From Saprospirales bacterium (GTDB taxonomy: Bacteria > Bacteroidota > Bacteroidia > Chitinophagales > Saprospiraceae), in the NCBI GenBank assembly GCA_007693915.1, contig RECS01000127.1, positions 1 through 42,506 on the forward strand: a DNA stretch of 42,506 nucleotides. The letters run 5' to 3'. A program made the position numbers and the translations under genes. Below, piece after piece: positions 8,380 to 17,469 of the stretch. A model generated the notes under the pieces. It was not told where the DNA came from. It made no database searches and saw nothing but the letters and a program-made list of their open reading frames with translations. The number at the start of each line of letters is the position of its first letter. Positions within the stretch are counted from its first letter, which is position 1.

Positions 8380-9309
8380 CTACGCTGAAAATATACCTAC
8401 ATATTCTTTTCCTCCCTCTCTGAGAGAAGCCCTATACATACCTTCAGAATTAAAGGGCATAGAAATATTTCCTAAGTAATCAATAGCTATCAGTCCTCCT
8501 TCTCCTTCCACTTGTTTTAGACTTTCAAAGATAGCAGCCTCTGTAGCATTGAAAAGGTTCATTTTTCCAAAAGTCATTCTGGCGCCTACTTCATAGGCCA
8601 AGCAAGTCCGGATGAAGGCTTCTCCATTTCCGGTGCAGGATACTGCGCAGTTGAGGTTGTCAGCCCATGTGCCTGCGCCAATGATAGGACTGTCGCCAAC
8701 TCTTCCGTATTTTTTATTGGTTAATCCACCGGTAGAAGTAGCCGCTGCAAGATTTCCGTTTTGATCAAGTGCAACAGCACCTACCGTACCAAATTTTTTG
8801 TCGTCGCTGTGGTCGAGTAGAGTAGTACCCTCCTTTAAAGCCAGTTTCAATTGACTTAATCGATATTCGGTTTTGAAGTAGTCCTCCTCAACCAATTTAA
8901 ATCCAAAGTCTTTAGCAAATCGCTTCGCACCTTTTGCAGATAAAAGAATGTGATCAGAAGATGTTATTATTTTTCTGGCGACAGCTATGGGATTGGCGAT
9001 ATTTCGAAGACCGCAGACGGCACCTGCCGATTTGTCTCTGCCATCCATGATGGAGGCATCTAGTTCAAACTCTGCATCGTGGGTAAGGACAGCTCCTTTC
9101 CCTGCATTAAATAGTGGGTTGTCTTCAAGAATGATGACTGTTTCAGTCACAGCATCCAATGCAAGTCCTCCTTTACTTAGAATCTCAGCTCCTTTTTTCA
9201 AAGCCACTGATAAGCTATCACGGTATTCTTTCTCCTGGTCTATGCTCATTTTTGAGCGCAATATGGTTCCTGCGCCACCATGTAAAGCGATACTAAATTT
9301 TTTTTTCAT
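8380..9309 (-). CDS. isoaspartyl peptidase / type 2 L-asparaginase (Ntn hydrolase)
   Basis: 309 residues from the chosen start; the frame is open 23 codons further upstream. I chose the ATG at 9309 because the conserved N-terminus (KKKFSIALHGGAGTIL) begins there. The autocleavage site is GTVGAVAL, with catalytic Thr175 close to the family position (Thr179 in E. coli IaaA). The substrate-binding GTWADN and the SCTGNGEAFIR segment follow in the beta subunit. The enzyme hydrolyses beta-aspartyl dipeptides and asparagine. The CDS itself carries no export signal; whether the upstream extension matters is unclear. It is divergent from the lipoprotein gene. Confidence 0.93.
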   Translation of the reverse strand: MKKKFSIALHGGAGTILRSKMSIDQEKEYRDSLSVALKKGAEILSKGGLALDAVTETVIILEDNPLFNAGKGAVLTHDAEFELDASIMDGRDKSAGAVCGLRNIANPIAVARKIITSSDHILLSAKGAKRFAKDFGFKLVEEDYFKTEYRLSQLKLALKEGTTLLDHSDDKKFGTVGAVALDQNGNLAAATSTGGLTNKKYGRVGDSPIIGAGTWADNLNCAVSCTGNGEAFIRTCLAYEVGARMTFGKMNLFNATEAAIFESLKQVEGEGGLIAIDYLGNISMPFNSEGMYRASLREGGKEYVGIFSA

Positions 9310-9398
9310 ATTTTGTTGTCGTAGCTTTGATAAACTAAACTTTAATTGATTTTTTGGATTTGTAATCCGTTGTGACAAATATCGATGAATTTACGCTA

Positions 9399-10235
9399 AT
9401 GAAGATTAAGATGGCAAAAAATTATTTCCGTCTCGTGATTGTACTTTTGCTGTTTGTGTTTGTCTGCTGCAACAATGAGCCACACCCTGCATATTTGATT
9501 ATATCAAACCAGGAGGAATTTAAAAAAGTGTTTTTCAGTGAGACTGGTGATACCTTGCTTTCCGCAGATCTAGATGCAGATTCTGTTTTTTCAGGTAGGT
9601 ATCTCTTGTGGTTGAATGATTCCGACAAGAGGGTTGAAGCTATTATAGACAGTAATCAACTCAATGGAGATTATTTTGTAAGGTCAAAAGGTGGTGATGT
9701 TTTAAAAGAAGGCAGCTTTATAAATGGTGAAAAACACCTGAGGTGGCGATTTTTTGAAGAAGCAGACGATTCGGTAAGACTGAAAAATGAGAAAAACTTT
9801 TTTTTGGGTCAGCCCTTTGGCTTGCGAATTGACTATAAAAGAGATATTGAACAATTTGATTTTTTCTTAATCAACGGAGGGGAAAAAATGGGTTGGGGTA
9901 GCTTTATTGATAATCGTTACTCTGTAAAGGGTGGAAGTTTAAACTTTTATGAATATGTTCAGATTGGCAATTCCTCTAGGAATCCGGATCTAGTTCTTTT
10001 TGTTGCTGATATTCCAGGGCTTGAAGTTGAAATCAGTATTCTGGACAAGGATCAAGATGAGATCAAAATGCGTCAATTGAGTCCAGATGGCTGGATGAAT
10101 GGCATGTGGTATTTTGAAGGTTGGAGTATAAAAGCAATGACCTCGCTGACCGTAAAAACAATAGACGTAAAGCTCTTAGATGGTTTGCAGAGAGATGTTT
10201 ACAGAGATTTTATTATCCTACCTGTTGTTTTTTAG
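9399..10235 (+). CDS. predicted lipoprotein, function unknown
   Basis: About 279 residues. A basic start (MKIKMAKNYFR) is followed by a hydrophobic stretch and a lipobox-like FVFVC at about residue 21, so it should be a lipid-anchored envelope protein. Starts at 9372 (GTG), 9399 and 9411 (both ATG) are possible; 9399 gives the best signal peptide. The mature part is rich in aromatic and acidic residues, with short strands such as GDYFVRSKGGDVLKEGSF. I do not recognise a domain. A TAGCTTTG -7 element lies at 9322-9329 on this strand, 70 bases upstream, without a clear -33. Confidence 0.7.
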   Translation: MKIKMAKNYFRLVIVLLLFVFVCCNNEPHPAYLIISNQEEFKKVFFSETGDTLLSADLDADSVFSGRYLLWLNDSDKRVEAIIDSNQLNGDYFVRSKGGDVLKEGSFINGEKHLRWRFFEEADDSVRLKNEKNFFLGQPFGLRIDYKRDIEQFDFFLINGGEKMGWGSFIDNRYSVKGGSLNFYEYVQIGNSSRNPDLVLFVADIPGLEVEISILDKDQDEIKMRQLSPDGWMNGMWYFEGWSIKAMTSLTVKTIDVKLLDGLQRDVYRDFIILPVVF

Positions 10236-10439
10236 CAGGAAACATTGAGGCTGGGATAAATGAAAAAGAAAAATATTTAAAAAAAATAAATTTGATTGTC
10301 TGACTTTTTTTATCTTTAACGAAGATTTTATGAGAAAAACCCACTTGGAACTTTTTTAGGTCATATGAGGTAAGAATATTTCATAGTATTTAGAACATCA
10401 TGGGGATTCAGCTTAGATTAAAAATATTTAAAAATATAG

Positions 10440-12644
10440 ATGGAACCAGAAGTTAGTGATATTAAACAGGCCCTGCAGGATTTCTTTGGATTTAAACAAT
10501 TCAAAGGCTTACAAGAGCCTATAATTAGAAGTGTACTAGATGGTCATGATACCTTTGTTATTATGCCGACTGGGGGGGGTAAGTCAATGTGTTATCAACT
10601 TCCGGCGCTCATGCTTCCGGGTACTGCCTTAGTAATTTCCCCTCTTATTGCATTGATGAAGAATCAAGTGGATTCTATTAGGGGATATAGTGATGAGGAC
10701 AATGTAGCTCATTTTTTAAATAGTTCTCTTAATAGGACACAAGCCCGACAGGTAAAGGAAGATGTAAAGAGCAGGAAAACAAAGATGTTATTTGTAGCAC
10801 CCGAAACATTAACCAAAGAGGAGAATGTTGAATTCCTAAGTGGAATAGACGTTTCATTTGTAGCTATTGATGAGGCGCATTGTATATCTGAGTGGGGACA
10901 TGATTTTAGGCCTGAATACAGGAAGATTCGAGAGATCATTGATGTCATCAATAAGGATATTCCATTAATAGCCTTAACAGCTACAGCTACTCCTAAGGTT
11001 CGGACTGATATTATAAAAAATCTAAAAATGGATGAAGTGCAGGAGTTTGTCTCTTCATTCAATAGGGACAATTTGTATTATGAGGTCAAACCCAAAGTAG
11101 ATAAATCCACAGCACTTAAAGATATTGTTCAGTACATCAAAACCAAAAAGGGCAAATCTGGAATTATTTATGTTCAGAGTAGAAAGGCAACTGAAGAGGT
11201 TGCCAAATTTCTAAAAGTGAACGATATCAAAGCTGCTCCATATCATGCAGGTATGGATCCAAAGAGTAGAAGTAAAGTTCAGGATGATTTTCTAATGGAA
11301 GAGATCGATGTGATTTGTGCGACGATAGCGTTTGGTATGGGAATCGATAAACCGGATGTACGCTTTGTAATTCATTTTGATATCCCCAAAAGTATTGAGA
11401 ACTATTATCAGGAAACGGGTCGAGCAGGTCGGGACGGACTCGATGGGGATTGTGTAGCATACTACAGTTTTAAAGATATTAGAAAACTGGAAAAATTCCT
11501 TAGAGATAAGACTGTAGCTGAGAGGGAAATGGGAGCCCATCTTTTAGAAGAAATGATTTGCTATGCTGAAACTTCAGGCTGCCGTCGTAAATTTTTATTG
11601 CACTATTTTGGTGAAAATTTTGATGAGTCCAATTGTTTGGACATGTGTGATAATTGCCGCCATCCAAAGGAAAAATTAGAAGTATCCGAAGAAATGGCAT
11701 TGGGGATTGAGGCGGTGCAAATTCTTGGTGGCAATTACGGTGAAAGAGAAGTGGTCGGATTCCTACTTGGGAAAAATAACAAGTTTAACAGAGATTATAA
11801 ATTCGATACGCTCGAAGGATTTGGTGATGGTAAAGATAAGGATGAGAGTTTTTGGAATACGATTCTCCGTCAGGCGGTACTTAGTGGTTTCCTTTTTAAG
11901 GATATAGAAGAGTACGGGGTGTTAAAAATAACTCAGAAAGGTCGGGAATTCCTTGAGCAACCCTATGAGATAGAAGTTAGTATTATAAGAGATTATGACG
12001 ACACCACTTCTTCTAGTAATGAGCGGGCTGCTGCTGGTGGTTCATCAGCTTTGGATGAGACGCTTTTAAAAATGTTACAATCTCTAAGAAAAAAAGTAGC
12101 CAAGCAGCACAACTTACCTCCTTTTGTGATTTTTCAGGATCCTTCCCTGGAGGATATGGCTCTACAGTATCCCCTTAAGATTGAGGACATGGGTAAAATA
12201 TCCGGCGTAAGTCAGGGTAAAGCCATGAAGTATGCGAAACCATTCCTTGAATTGATCCGGGACTATGTTGAAGAAAATGAAATAGAAAGACCGGATGATA
12301 TCTTAATCAAACAGGTAGCTGAAAAATCTGTAACTAAAATAGCTATCATTAAGTCGATTGACAGGAAAATACCTCTCGATGATATCGCTTTCTCTACAAA
12401 TATGACACTGGAGGACCTCATTACTGAAATTGAGATGATCGTCGCATCAGGGACTAAAGTCAATATTGACTACTACATTGAAGATGCTGTTGACGATTAC
12501 TCAAAGGAAGATATCCACGATTATTTTATGACAGCGGAGACAGATTGTCCTGTTACAGCTTATCACGAGCTGAAAGAGGACGATATTACCATTGAAGAAA
12601 TCAGGTTGATGCGCATAAAGTTTTTGTCAGATTTAGCCAACTAA
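10440..12644 (+). CDS. recQ: ATP-dependent DNA helicase RecQ
   Basis: 734 residues. The superfamily 2 helicase core has Walker A PTGGGKS (Lys48), Walker B/aromatic loop DEAHCISEWGHDFRPEY and motif VI (QETGRAGRDG). The RecQ zinc-binding segment follows (CRRKFLLHYF, then NCLDMCDNC), then winged helix and HRDC domain (about 540-615, PPFVIFQDPSLEDMALQYP). About 115 further residues form an acidic C-terminal extension, making it longer than E. coli RecQ (about 610), as seen in Bacteroidota. It unwinds DNA 3'-5' during recombination and fork repair. aroQ follows after 13 bases and is probably co-transcribed. Confidence 0.97.
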   Translation: MEPEVSDIKQALQDFFGFKQFKGLQEPIIRSVLDGHDTFVIMPTGGGKSMCYQLPALMLPGTALVISPLIALMKNQVDSIRGYSDEDNVAHFLNSSLNRTQARQVKEDVKSRKTKMLFVAPETLTKEENVEFLSGIDVSFVAIDEAHCISEWGHDFRPEYRKIREIIDVINKDIPLIALTATATPKVRTDIIKNLKMDEVQEFVSSFNRDNLYYEVKPKVDKSTALKDIVQYIKTKKGKSGIIYVQSRKATEEVAKFLKVNDIKAAPYHAGMDPKSRSKVQDDFLMEEIDVICATIAFGMGIDKPDVRFVIHFDIPKSIENYYQETGRAGRDGLDGDCVAYYSFKDIRKLEKFLRDKTVAEREMGAHLLEEMICYAETSGCRRKFLLHYFGENFDESNCLDMCDNCRHPKEKLEVSEEMALGIEAVQILGGNYGEREVVGFLLGKNNKFNRDYKFDTLEGFGDGKDKDESFWNTILRQAVLSGFLFKDIEEYGVLKITQKGREFLEQPYEIEVSIIRDYDDTTSSSNERAAAGGSSALDETLLKMLQSLRKKVAKQHNLPPFVIFQDPSLEDMALQYPLKIEDMGKISGVSQGKAMKYAKPFLELIRDYVEENEIERPDDILIKQVAEKSVTKIAIIKSIDRKIPLDDIAFSTNMTLEDLITEIEMIVASGTKVNIDYYIEDAVDDYSKEDIHDYFMTAETDCPVTAYHELKEDDITIEEIRLMRIKFLSDLAN

Positions 12645-12657
12645 ACATAGTTCACCT

Positions 12658-13086
12658 TTGAGAATTGTAATTATTAATGGTCCAAACCTAAATCTCCTCG
12701 GAAAGAGGGAACCGGAAATTTATGGGAACCAATCTTTTCAGTCTTATTTAAAGGTGTTGGAAAGAAGATTTCCCCATATTGAAGTCCTTTATTATCAAAC
12801 TAATCACGAAGGTAGGATAATCGATTTGTTACATGAGTTTGGCTTTAACAAGAATTGTGGAATAGTGTTGAATCCCGGTGCTTACACTCATACTTCCATT
12901 GCCATTTCAGACGCTATTCGTTCTATATCTACTCCTGTGGTTGAGGTACATCTTACTGAGCCTGCCAAACGGGAAGCCTACAGAACTATAAATTATATTA
13001 CTCCTCACTGTATTCACTCCATTCAGGGAAAAGGGCTTCAGGGATATGCAGATGCTTTGCAGTTTTATTCGAAGAATAGTCAATAA
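12658..13086 (+). CDS. aroQ: 3-dehydroquinate dehydratase, type II
   Basis: 142 residues, catalysing 3-dehydroquinate to 3-dehydroshikimate in the shikimate pathway as a dodecameric cytosolic enzyme. Family motifs are all present: NGPNLNLLGKREPEIYG at the N-terminus with the catalytic Tyr, NHEGRIIDLLHE, LNPGAYTHTS and VEVHLTEP with the catalytic His. The start must be TTG at 12658, because the frame has no ATG or GTG between the recQ stop and the conserved first motif (RIVIINGPNLN). It lies 13 bases after recQ. Confidence 0.96.
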   Translation: MRIVIINGPNLNLLGKREPEIYGNQSFQSYLKVLERRFPHIEVLYYQTNHEGRIIDLLHEFGFNKNCGIVLNPGAYTHTSIAISDAIRSISTPVVEVHLTEPAKREAYRTINYITPHCIHSIQGKGLQGYADALQFYSKNSQ

Positions 13087-13103
13087 GATCTACTGTTAAG
13101 TTT

Positions 13104-13520
13104 TTAGCTTTTTGTAGCATTTTCAACTAAGGTTTTGATGAATTTCTTACTTAGGAAAATAGCAGATTGGTCGATAGTGTTGAAATCTTTTATTTCTTTA
13201 TCCAGATAGATGTACAGCAGTTGTATCTGCTTGTTGTCATCTTTGAAAAAATTAGTATTGAGTGGAATGTTACTAAGTGAGTTTCTTGCTGCAGCTCTTA
13301 TTCTCCTTTTGAGTAAGTTTCGGTCGCAGGCTTTTCGAATTTTCCTGGCAGAAACAATAGGGGTAAAAAGGATATCGGGATGTGAAGGGTGCCTTTTTTG
13401 GGCTATAGTATATTTAATCAACAAAGGATGACGCAGGGCTGAATCCCCTGAAGTCAACAGAAACTGGATAGCCTTTGTGTGTTTTAAAGATGCTATATAT
13501 AAGTTTGACTTTGAACACAT
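13104..13520 (-). CDS. rnpA: ribonuclease P protein component
   Basis: 138 residues. The RNR signature of the family is seen as RKIRKACDRNLLKRRIR at about residues 60-76, and the C-terminal helix region is LLYIYLDKEI. The N-terminus is diverged and slightly long, but ATG 13520 is the first start after the rpmH-rnpA hairpin. With the RNA subunit it removes 5' leaders from pre-tRNAs. Order rpmH then rnpA on the same strand is the conserved bacterial arrangement. It is convergent with aroQ, with 17 bases between the stops. Confidence 0.93.
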   Translation of the reverse strand: MCSKSNLYIASLKHTKAIQFLLTSGDSALRHPLLIKYTIAQKRHPSHPDILFTPIVSARKIRKACDRNLLKRRIRAAARNSLSNIPLNTNFFKDDNKQIQLLYIYLDKEIKDFNTIDQSAIFLSKKFIKTLVENATKS

Positions 13521-13537
13521 AATGAATAAATAAACAA

Positions 13538-13570
13538 AACCTTTTCTGCAGACATGCCACAGAAAAGGTT
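13538..13570 (-). terminator. stem-loop between rpmH and rnpA (attenuator-like)
   Basis: A perfect 11-bp inverted repeat: AACCTTTTCTG 13538-13548 and CAGAAAAGGTT 13560-13570, with an 11-base loop. It lies 17 bases before the rnpA ATG. On the minus strand TTTGTTTATTT follows, an imperfect T-tract. It may lower transcription of rnpA relative to rpmH, or act as a processing stem. Confidence 0.55.
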
Positions 13571-13594
13571 GTATTCCTTTAAGTCAGAAAAAGA

Positions 13595-13750
13595 TTACTT
13601 GCGATGGCGCTCATCAGAAACTGTGAGCTTGTGCCTTCCTTTAGCTCTCCTTCTAGATAAGACTTTTCTGCCATTCTTGGTACTCATTCTGGAGCGAAAT
13701 CCATGCTTGTTAGCTCTTTTCCTTCTGGATGGTTGATAAGTACGTTTCAT
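13595..13750 (-). CDS. rpmH: 50S ribosomal protein L34
   Basis: 51 codons, start ATG 13748-13750 and stop TAA 13595-13597. The sequence starts [19 protein letters not shown] and continues [20 protein letters not shown], the near-invariant L34 pattern. It ends in a short phylum-typical tail (SDERHRK). It lies directly upstream of rnpA, with a stem-loop between. Its strong promoter at 13830-13859 also drives rnpA. Confidence 0.98.
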   Translation of the reverse strand: MKRTYQPSRRKRANKHGFRSRMSTKNGRKVLSRRRAKGRHKLTVSDERHRK

Positions 13751-13829
13751 TTTATCTAATTTTTTTCAGCGAAATTGATTGCTGATGATTTTTTTTTATT
13801 TAATCAGAACCCAAATTTAAATCGGGCTG

Positions 13830-13859
13830 CAAAGATACGATATTTTATATATTTTTCAA
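13830..13859 (-). promoter_or_regulatory. promoter of rpmH-rnpA
   Basis: On the minus strand TTG (13857-13859), spacer 19, then TATCTTTG (13830-13837). This is an exact match to the Bacteroidota vegetative promoter. The -33 lies inside the left arm of the long inverted repeat at 13851-13911. Confidence 0.8.
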
Positions 13860-13911
13860 TCCCAATGACAGAGTTTTTTGAAAAACTCTAAGTTTATTGG
13901 GATTGAAAAAT
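13851..13911. terminator. nested inverted repeat between rho and rpmH
   Basis: Outer arms 13851-13866 and 13896-13911 are a perfect 16-bp inverted repeat. An inner 9-bp repeat sits inside (13870-13878 with 13881-13889). It lies about 60 bases past the rho stop and probably ends rho transcription, although the terminal T-run is interrupted. The left arm also contains the -33 of the rpmH promoter. Confidence 0.55.
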
Positions 13912-13970
13912 TTTTCAGGTGCTTGATAGGTCCATCTGAGGGATGGATCTCTCAAGAAAATCTGATGATT

Positions 13971-15740
13971 TTATCCGTTCATAGATGAGAGAAATTCGTG
14001 ATTATTCCTCGTCCCTTTCATTTGAGCTTTTACAAAATTAATGGCTTCATCCGGCTTCATGTCATCCAGGTAGTTTCTGAGAAGGATAATCCTTTGTAGA
14101 GTATTTTGATCAAGTAATAAATCCTCTCTTCTGGTACTTGATTTGGTTAGGTCAATTGCAGGATACAAGCGCTTGTTGGCAAGACCACGGTCTAATTGCA
14201 ACTCCATATTTCCTGTTCCTTTAAATTCCTCAAAAATAACTCCATCCATTTTTGATCCGGTATCAATCAAAGCTGTTGCAAGAATAGTCAAAGATCCACC
14301 ACCTTCAATATTCCTTGCTGCACCAAAGAATTTTTTAGGTTTATGTAGAGCGTTGGCTTCAACCCCACCTGATAGGACTTTTCCACTTGCGGGAGCTACT
14401 GTATTATAAGCCCTTGCCAACCTAGTAATGGAATCTAGAAGAATAATGACATCGTGCCCACACTCGACCAAACGCTTTGATTTCTCAAGTACGATATTAG
14501 CTACCCTAACATGGTTTTCTGCAGGTTCATCAAAAGTTGAGGCAACAACCTCTGCATCGACACTTCTCTGCATGTCTGTAACCTCCTCTGGCCTTTCATC
14601 AATAAGGAGTACGATCATGTAACATTCCTGATGATTCTTTGCAATGGCATTAGCAAGGTCTTTTAACAAAAAGGTTTTTCCTGTTTTGGGTTGCGCAACG
14701 ATAAGTCCTCTTTGACCTTTTCCTATTGGAGTAATTAAATCAATCATTCTTACACCATAATCTTTGCCGTCTTCTCTGCTGGATAGCTTAAACTTTTCGT
14801 CTGGGAAGAGTGGAGTGAGATAATCAAATGGCACCCTGTCTCTTATTTGATCAGGTCTTAAACCATTAATTAAATTTACACGCAATAAGGCAAAGTATTT
14901 TTCTCCGTCCTTAGGTGGGCGTATAGGCCCCGTAATGGTATCTCCCGTTTTTAGTCCAAATAATTTTATTTGGGAAGGTGAGACATAGATGTCATCAGGA
15001 GAAGATAAATAATTAAAATCTGCTGACCTTAAAAAACCATAACCGTCTGCCATCATTTCCAGTACGCCTTCGCCATCGATTATTCCATCGAGATCTACAA
15101 TGGGTTTTGGCTTTTGTTTTTGTCTTTGTTGTGGAGCAGGCTGATTTTGTCTCTTACTTCTGTTTTGCTGCTTTTCATCTCCTCTGTTATCAGTATTTTT
15201 CTGTTCATGTTTGTTTTGATCAGACTGTTTACTTTGATCAGACTGTTTACTTTGATCTTTGCGGTGTGGTTTTTGTGAGCTGTCTTTTTTACCATGAGGT
15301 TGTTTAGGAGAAGGTTTTTCTTTCTTTTCTGGACTTCTTTGTTTCTCAGCTCCCTTCTGCTTATCGTTTGTTTTTACATCCGTATTTCCCTTATTCTCCT
15401 GACCACTTGCTGAATCTTGCTTCCTGTCTTGATCCTTATTTTGGGGTTTTCTTCCTCTGCGTCCTTTGTTTTGATCATCCTGATCCTCAGCTTTTTGAGG
15501 AGGCTTATTGCTTCTTTGATTACCTCTGTGCTGAGGTCTAGATTCAGGTCTTGTTTCAGATCTGTTAGCAGAACGAGGATCTTCTTTTAAATTCTCCTTT
15601 TCAATGACAGCTTGTTCATCTAAAATCTTATAAATGAGGTCCTGCTTGTTTAACCTAGAAAATCTCTTCAGATCCAATTCTTCTGCTATTTGTCTCAATT
15701 CTGAAACAAGTTTATTGTTTAATGTGGCTATATCATACAT
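13971..15740 (-). CDS. rho: transcription termination factor Rho with long disordered insert
   Basis: 589 residues. Rho_N helix domain at 5-45 ([20 protein letters not shown]), then about 165 residues of charged, low-complexity linker (about 50-215) rich in K, Q, N, D and R. The cold-shock RNA-binding domain ([15 protein letters not shown]) follows, then the RecA-like ATPase with Walker A PKTGKT and Walker [18 protein letters not shown]. coli Rho is 419 residues; the extra length is the linker, as in other Bacteroidota. An 18-bp tandem repeat within it (15218-15253) encodes SKQSDQ twice. It acts as a hexameric RNA helicase ending transcription. It is divergent from serS; a TATCTTTG element lies upstream at 15875-15882. 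Confidence 0.96.
   Translation of the reverse strand: MYDIATLNNKLVSELRQIAEELDLKRFSRLNKQDLIYKILDEQAVIEKENLKEDPRSANRSETRPESRPQHRGNQRSNKPPQKAEDQDDQNKGRRGRKPQNKDQDRKQDSASGQENKGNTDVKTNDKQKGAEKQRSPEKKEKPSPKQPHGKKDSSQKPHRKDQSKQSDQSKQSDQNKHEQKNTDNRGDEKQQNRSKRQNQPAPQQRQKQKPKPIVDLDGIIDGEGVLEMMADGYGFLRSADFNYLSSPDDIYVSPSQIKLFGLKTGDTITGPIRPPKDGEKYFALLRVNLINGLRPDQIRDRVPFDYLTPLFPDEKFKLSSREDGKDYGVRMIDLITPIGKGQRGLIVAQPKTGKTFLLKDLANAIAKNHQECYMIVLLIDERPEEVTDMQRSVDAEVVASTFDEPAENHVRVANIVLEKSKRLVECGHDVIILLDSITRLARAYNTVAPASGKVLSGGVEANALHKPKKFFGAARNIEGGGSLTILATALIDTGSKMDGVIFEEFKGTGNMELQLDRGLANKRLYPAIDLTKSSTRREDLLLDQNTLQRIILLRNYLDDMKPDEAINFVKAQMKGTRNNHEFLSSMNG
15218..15253 (-). repeat. 18-bp tandem duplication in rho
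   Basis: Two perfect adjacent copies of GATCAGACTGTTTACTTT (15218-15235 and 15236-15253) in the disordered-linker part of rho. The length is a multiple of three, so the frame is kept. Confidence 0.85.
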
Positions 15741-16088
15741 CGTATAGTGTAATTTTTTGGTAAGTTTGTAAGTTAATTTTTTTCCTTCAAGGATTATGCT
15801 ATCAAAGAGGCTTTCTTGAAAATTTCATTAGTGGGAAAATATACTCGGTTTGAGTAATCCTTTGGGGAACGCTGCAAAGATATGAATAATTTTTAATCTA
15901 AAACTTTTTTTTGCTTTTTTTTACCAATATCCTTCAGAGTGTGAATGGAACATATTCACCTTTCAAACGTCAGTAGTGTTTTTTTAATTTTCCATTTTGA
16001 AGGAATAATGATTATTTTTAAGTGATTTAAAAAAAAACTTTTGATTGAAAGCAATTATCTTTGCCGTTAAATTAAAGATTTAAGTGAT
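15741..16088. promoter_or_regulatory. divergent rho/serS intergenic region
   Basis: About 350 bases without a gene. Two -7 elements point outward: TATCTTTG on the minus strand at 15875-15882 for rho (leader about 130 bases) and TATCTTTG on the plus strand at 16056-16063 for serS (25 bases before its ATG). No convincing -33 TTG is found at the right distance from either. The middle is A/T homopolymer-rich. Confidence 0.55.
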
Positions 16089-17390
16089 ATGTTAGAAATA
16101 AAGCTGATTCGGGAGGAAAAAGACAGGGTAATTGCAGGCTTAACAAAGCGTAATCTAAGTGAAGAAATATTGGGATATATCGATCGGGTGGTAGTACTTG
16201 ATGATGAGAGAAAAAATATTCAAAGGGAGTCCGATGAGCTTTTGGCATCATCTAAAGTCTACGCCAAGCAAATTGGAGGGTTAATTCAAAAGGGTAATAG
16301 TGGCGATCTGGAAGCAGCCAAAAAAGCAGAAGCGCTTAAAAATGAGGTAGCAGGTATTAAAGAGCGGATATCTGAGCTTGACAGTCGGTCCAAGAATGTT
16401 GTTCAGGAGATGAATGACTTGTTATATGAAATCCCAAATATCCCTGCGCATGTTGTCCCCAAAGGAAAATTGCCCGAAGACAATGAAGTGGTTAAACTAA
16501 ATGCTGATACTTCTGAAAATGCAAAAGCTGGAGGTTTGCCTCACTGGGAATTGGGTGAAAAATATAGACTTTTTGATTTTACATTGGGCACAAAACTAAC
16601 TGGTTCAGGGTTTCCTGTTTTTATGGGAAAAGGTGCTGCTCTGGAACGTGCACTGATTACCTTTTTTATAAATGAAGCAGTTAAGGCAGGCTATGAGGAA
16701 GTAATACCTCCTTTGTTAGTCAATGAAGATACAGCAAGAGGTACCGGGCAGCTTCCGGATAAAGAAGGTCAAATGTATCACGCCACCAAAGACAATTTTT
16801 ATTTGATACCCACGGCAGAAGTCCCTGTGACCAATATTTTTCGCGATGAAATTCTGGATGGAAGCAGTCTGCCAATAAAGAAGGTAGCCTATACCCCCTG
16901 TTTCAGAAGAGAGGCAGGATCCTATGGATCGGATGTAAAAGGGCTCAATCGCGTTCATCAATTTGATAAAGTGGAAATCGTTCAGTTTAGCCATCCGGAT
17001 AAATCTTACGATCAACTTCAAGAGATGTTGGATCATGTTGAGTCCCTTCTTATTAAATTGGGATTGCCATATCGAATATTGAGATTATGTGGGGGAGACA
17101 TGGGCTTTACATCAGCTTTGACTTATGACTTTGAGGTGTATTCAATTGCGCAGAAAAAATGGCTAGAGGTGAGTAGTGTTTCTAACTTTGAGACTTACCA
17201 GTCCAATCGTATGAAAATTCGCTTCCGATCAGGGACTGAAAAACCGACCTTGGTTCATACGCTGAATGGTAGTGCATTGGCTCTTCCAAGAATCGTTGCA
17301 GGAATTTTAGAGTACTACCAAACAAATGAGGGAATAAAAATTCCTGAGGTGTTGCAGCCATACACGGGTTTTGATCTAATAGAGAAGTAA
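16089..17390 (+). CDS. serS: seryl-tRNA synthetase
   Basis: 433 residues, full length. The N-terminal two-helix coiled-coil arm (about 28-110) grips the long variable arm of tRNA-Ser. The class II catalytic domain has GTGQLPDKEGQMY, motif 2 FRREAGSYGSDVKGL and motif 3 LNGSALALPRIVAGILE. It charges tRNA-Ser with serine in the cytosol. It starts with ATG 25 bases after a TATCTTTG element and has no Shine-Dalgarno. A membrane protease gene and frr follow on the same strand. Confidence 0.97.
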   Translation: MLEIKLIREEKDRVIAGLTKRNLSEEILGYIDRVVVLDDERKNIQRESDELLASSKVYAKQIGGLIQKGNSGDLEAAKKAEALKNEVAGIKERISELDSRSKNVVQEMNDLLYEIPNIPAHVVPKGKLPEDNEVVKLNADTSENAKAGGLPHWELGEKYRLFDFTLGTKLTGSGFPVFMGKGAALERALITFFINEAVKAGYEEVIPPLLVNEDTARGTGQLPDKEGQMYHATKDNFYLIPTAEVPVTNIFRDEILDGSSLPIKKVAYTPCFRREAGSYGSDVKGLNRVHQFDKVEIVQFSHPDKSYDQLQEMLDHVESLLIKLGLPYRILRLCGGDMGFTSALTYDFEVYSIAQKKWLEVSSVSNFETYQSNRMKIRFRSGTEKPTLVHTLNGSALALPRIVAGILEYYQTNEGIKIPEVLQPYTGFDLIEK

Positions 17391-17469
17391 GATATGGATG
17401 GGTAAGCATGAAATTCAATGTCCCGGGAACTTTTTCTAAAGGTGAATAATTAAAAATAAAAAAAATGTT

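Noticed and set aside
13554-13736. 60-codon plus-strand ORF
   Set aside because: Antisense to rpmH, which is unmistakable on the minus strand.
15218-15253. Possible CRISPR or repeat array
   Set aside because: Two adjacent copies in frame inside the rho linker, without spacers; no CRISPR array is present in the window.
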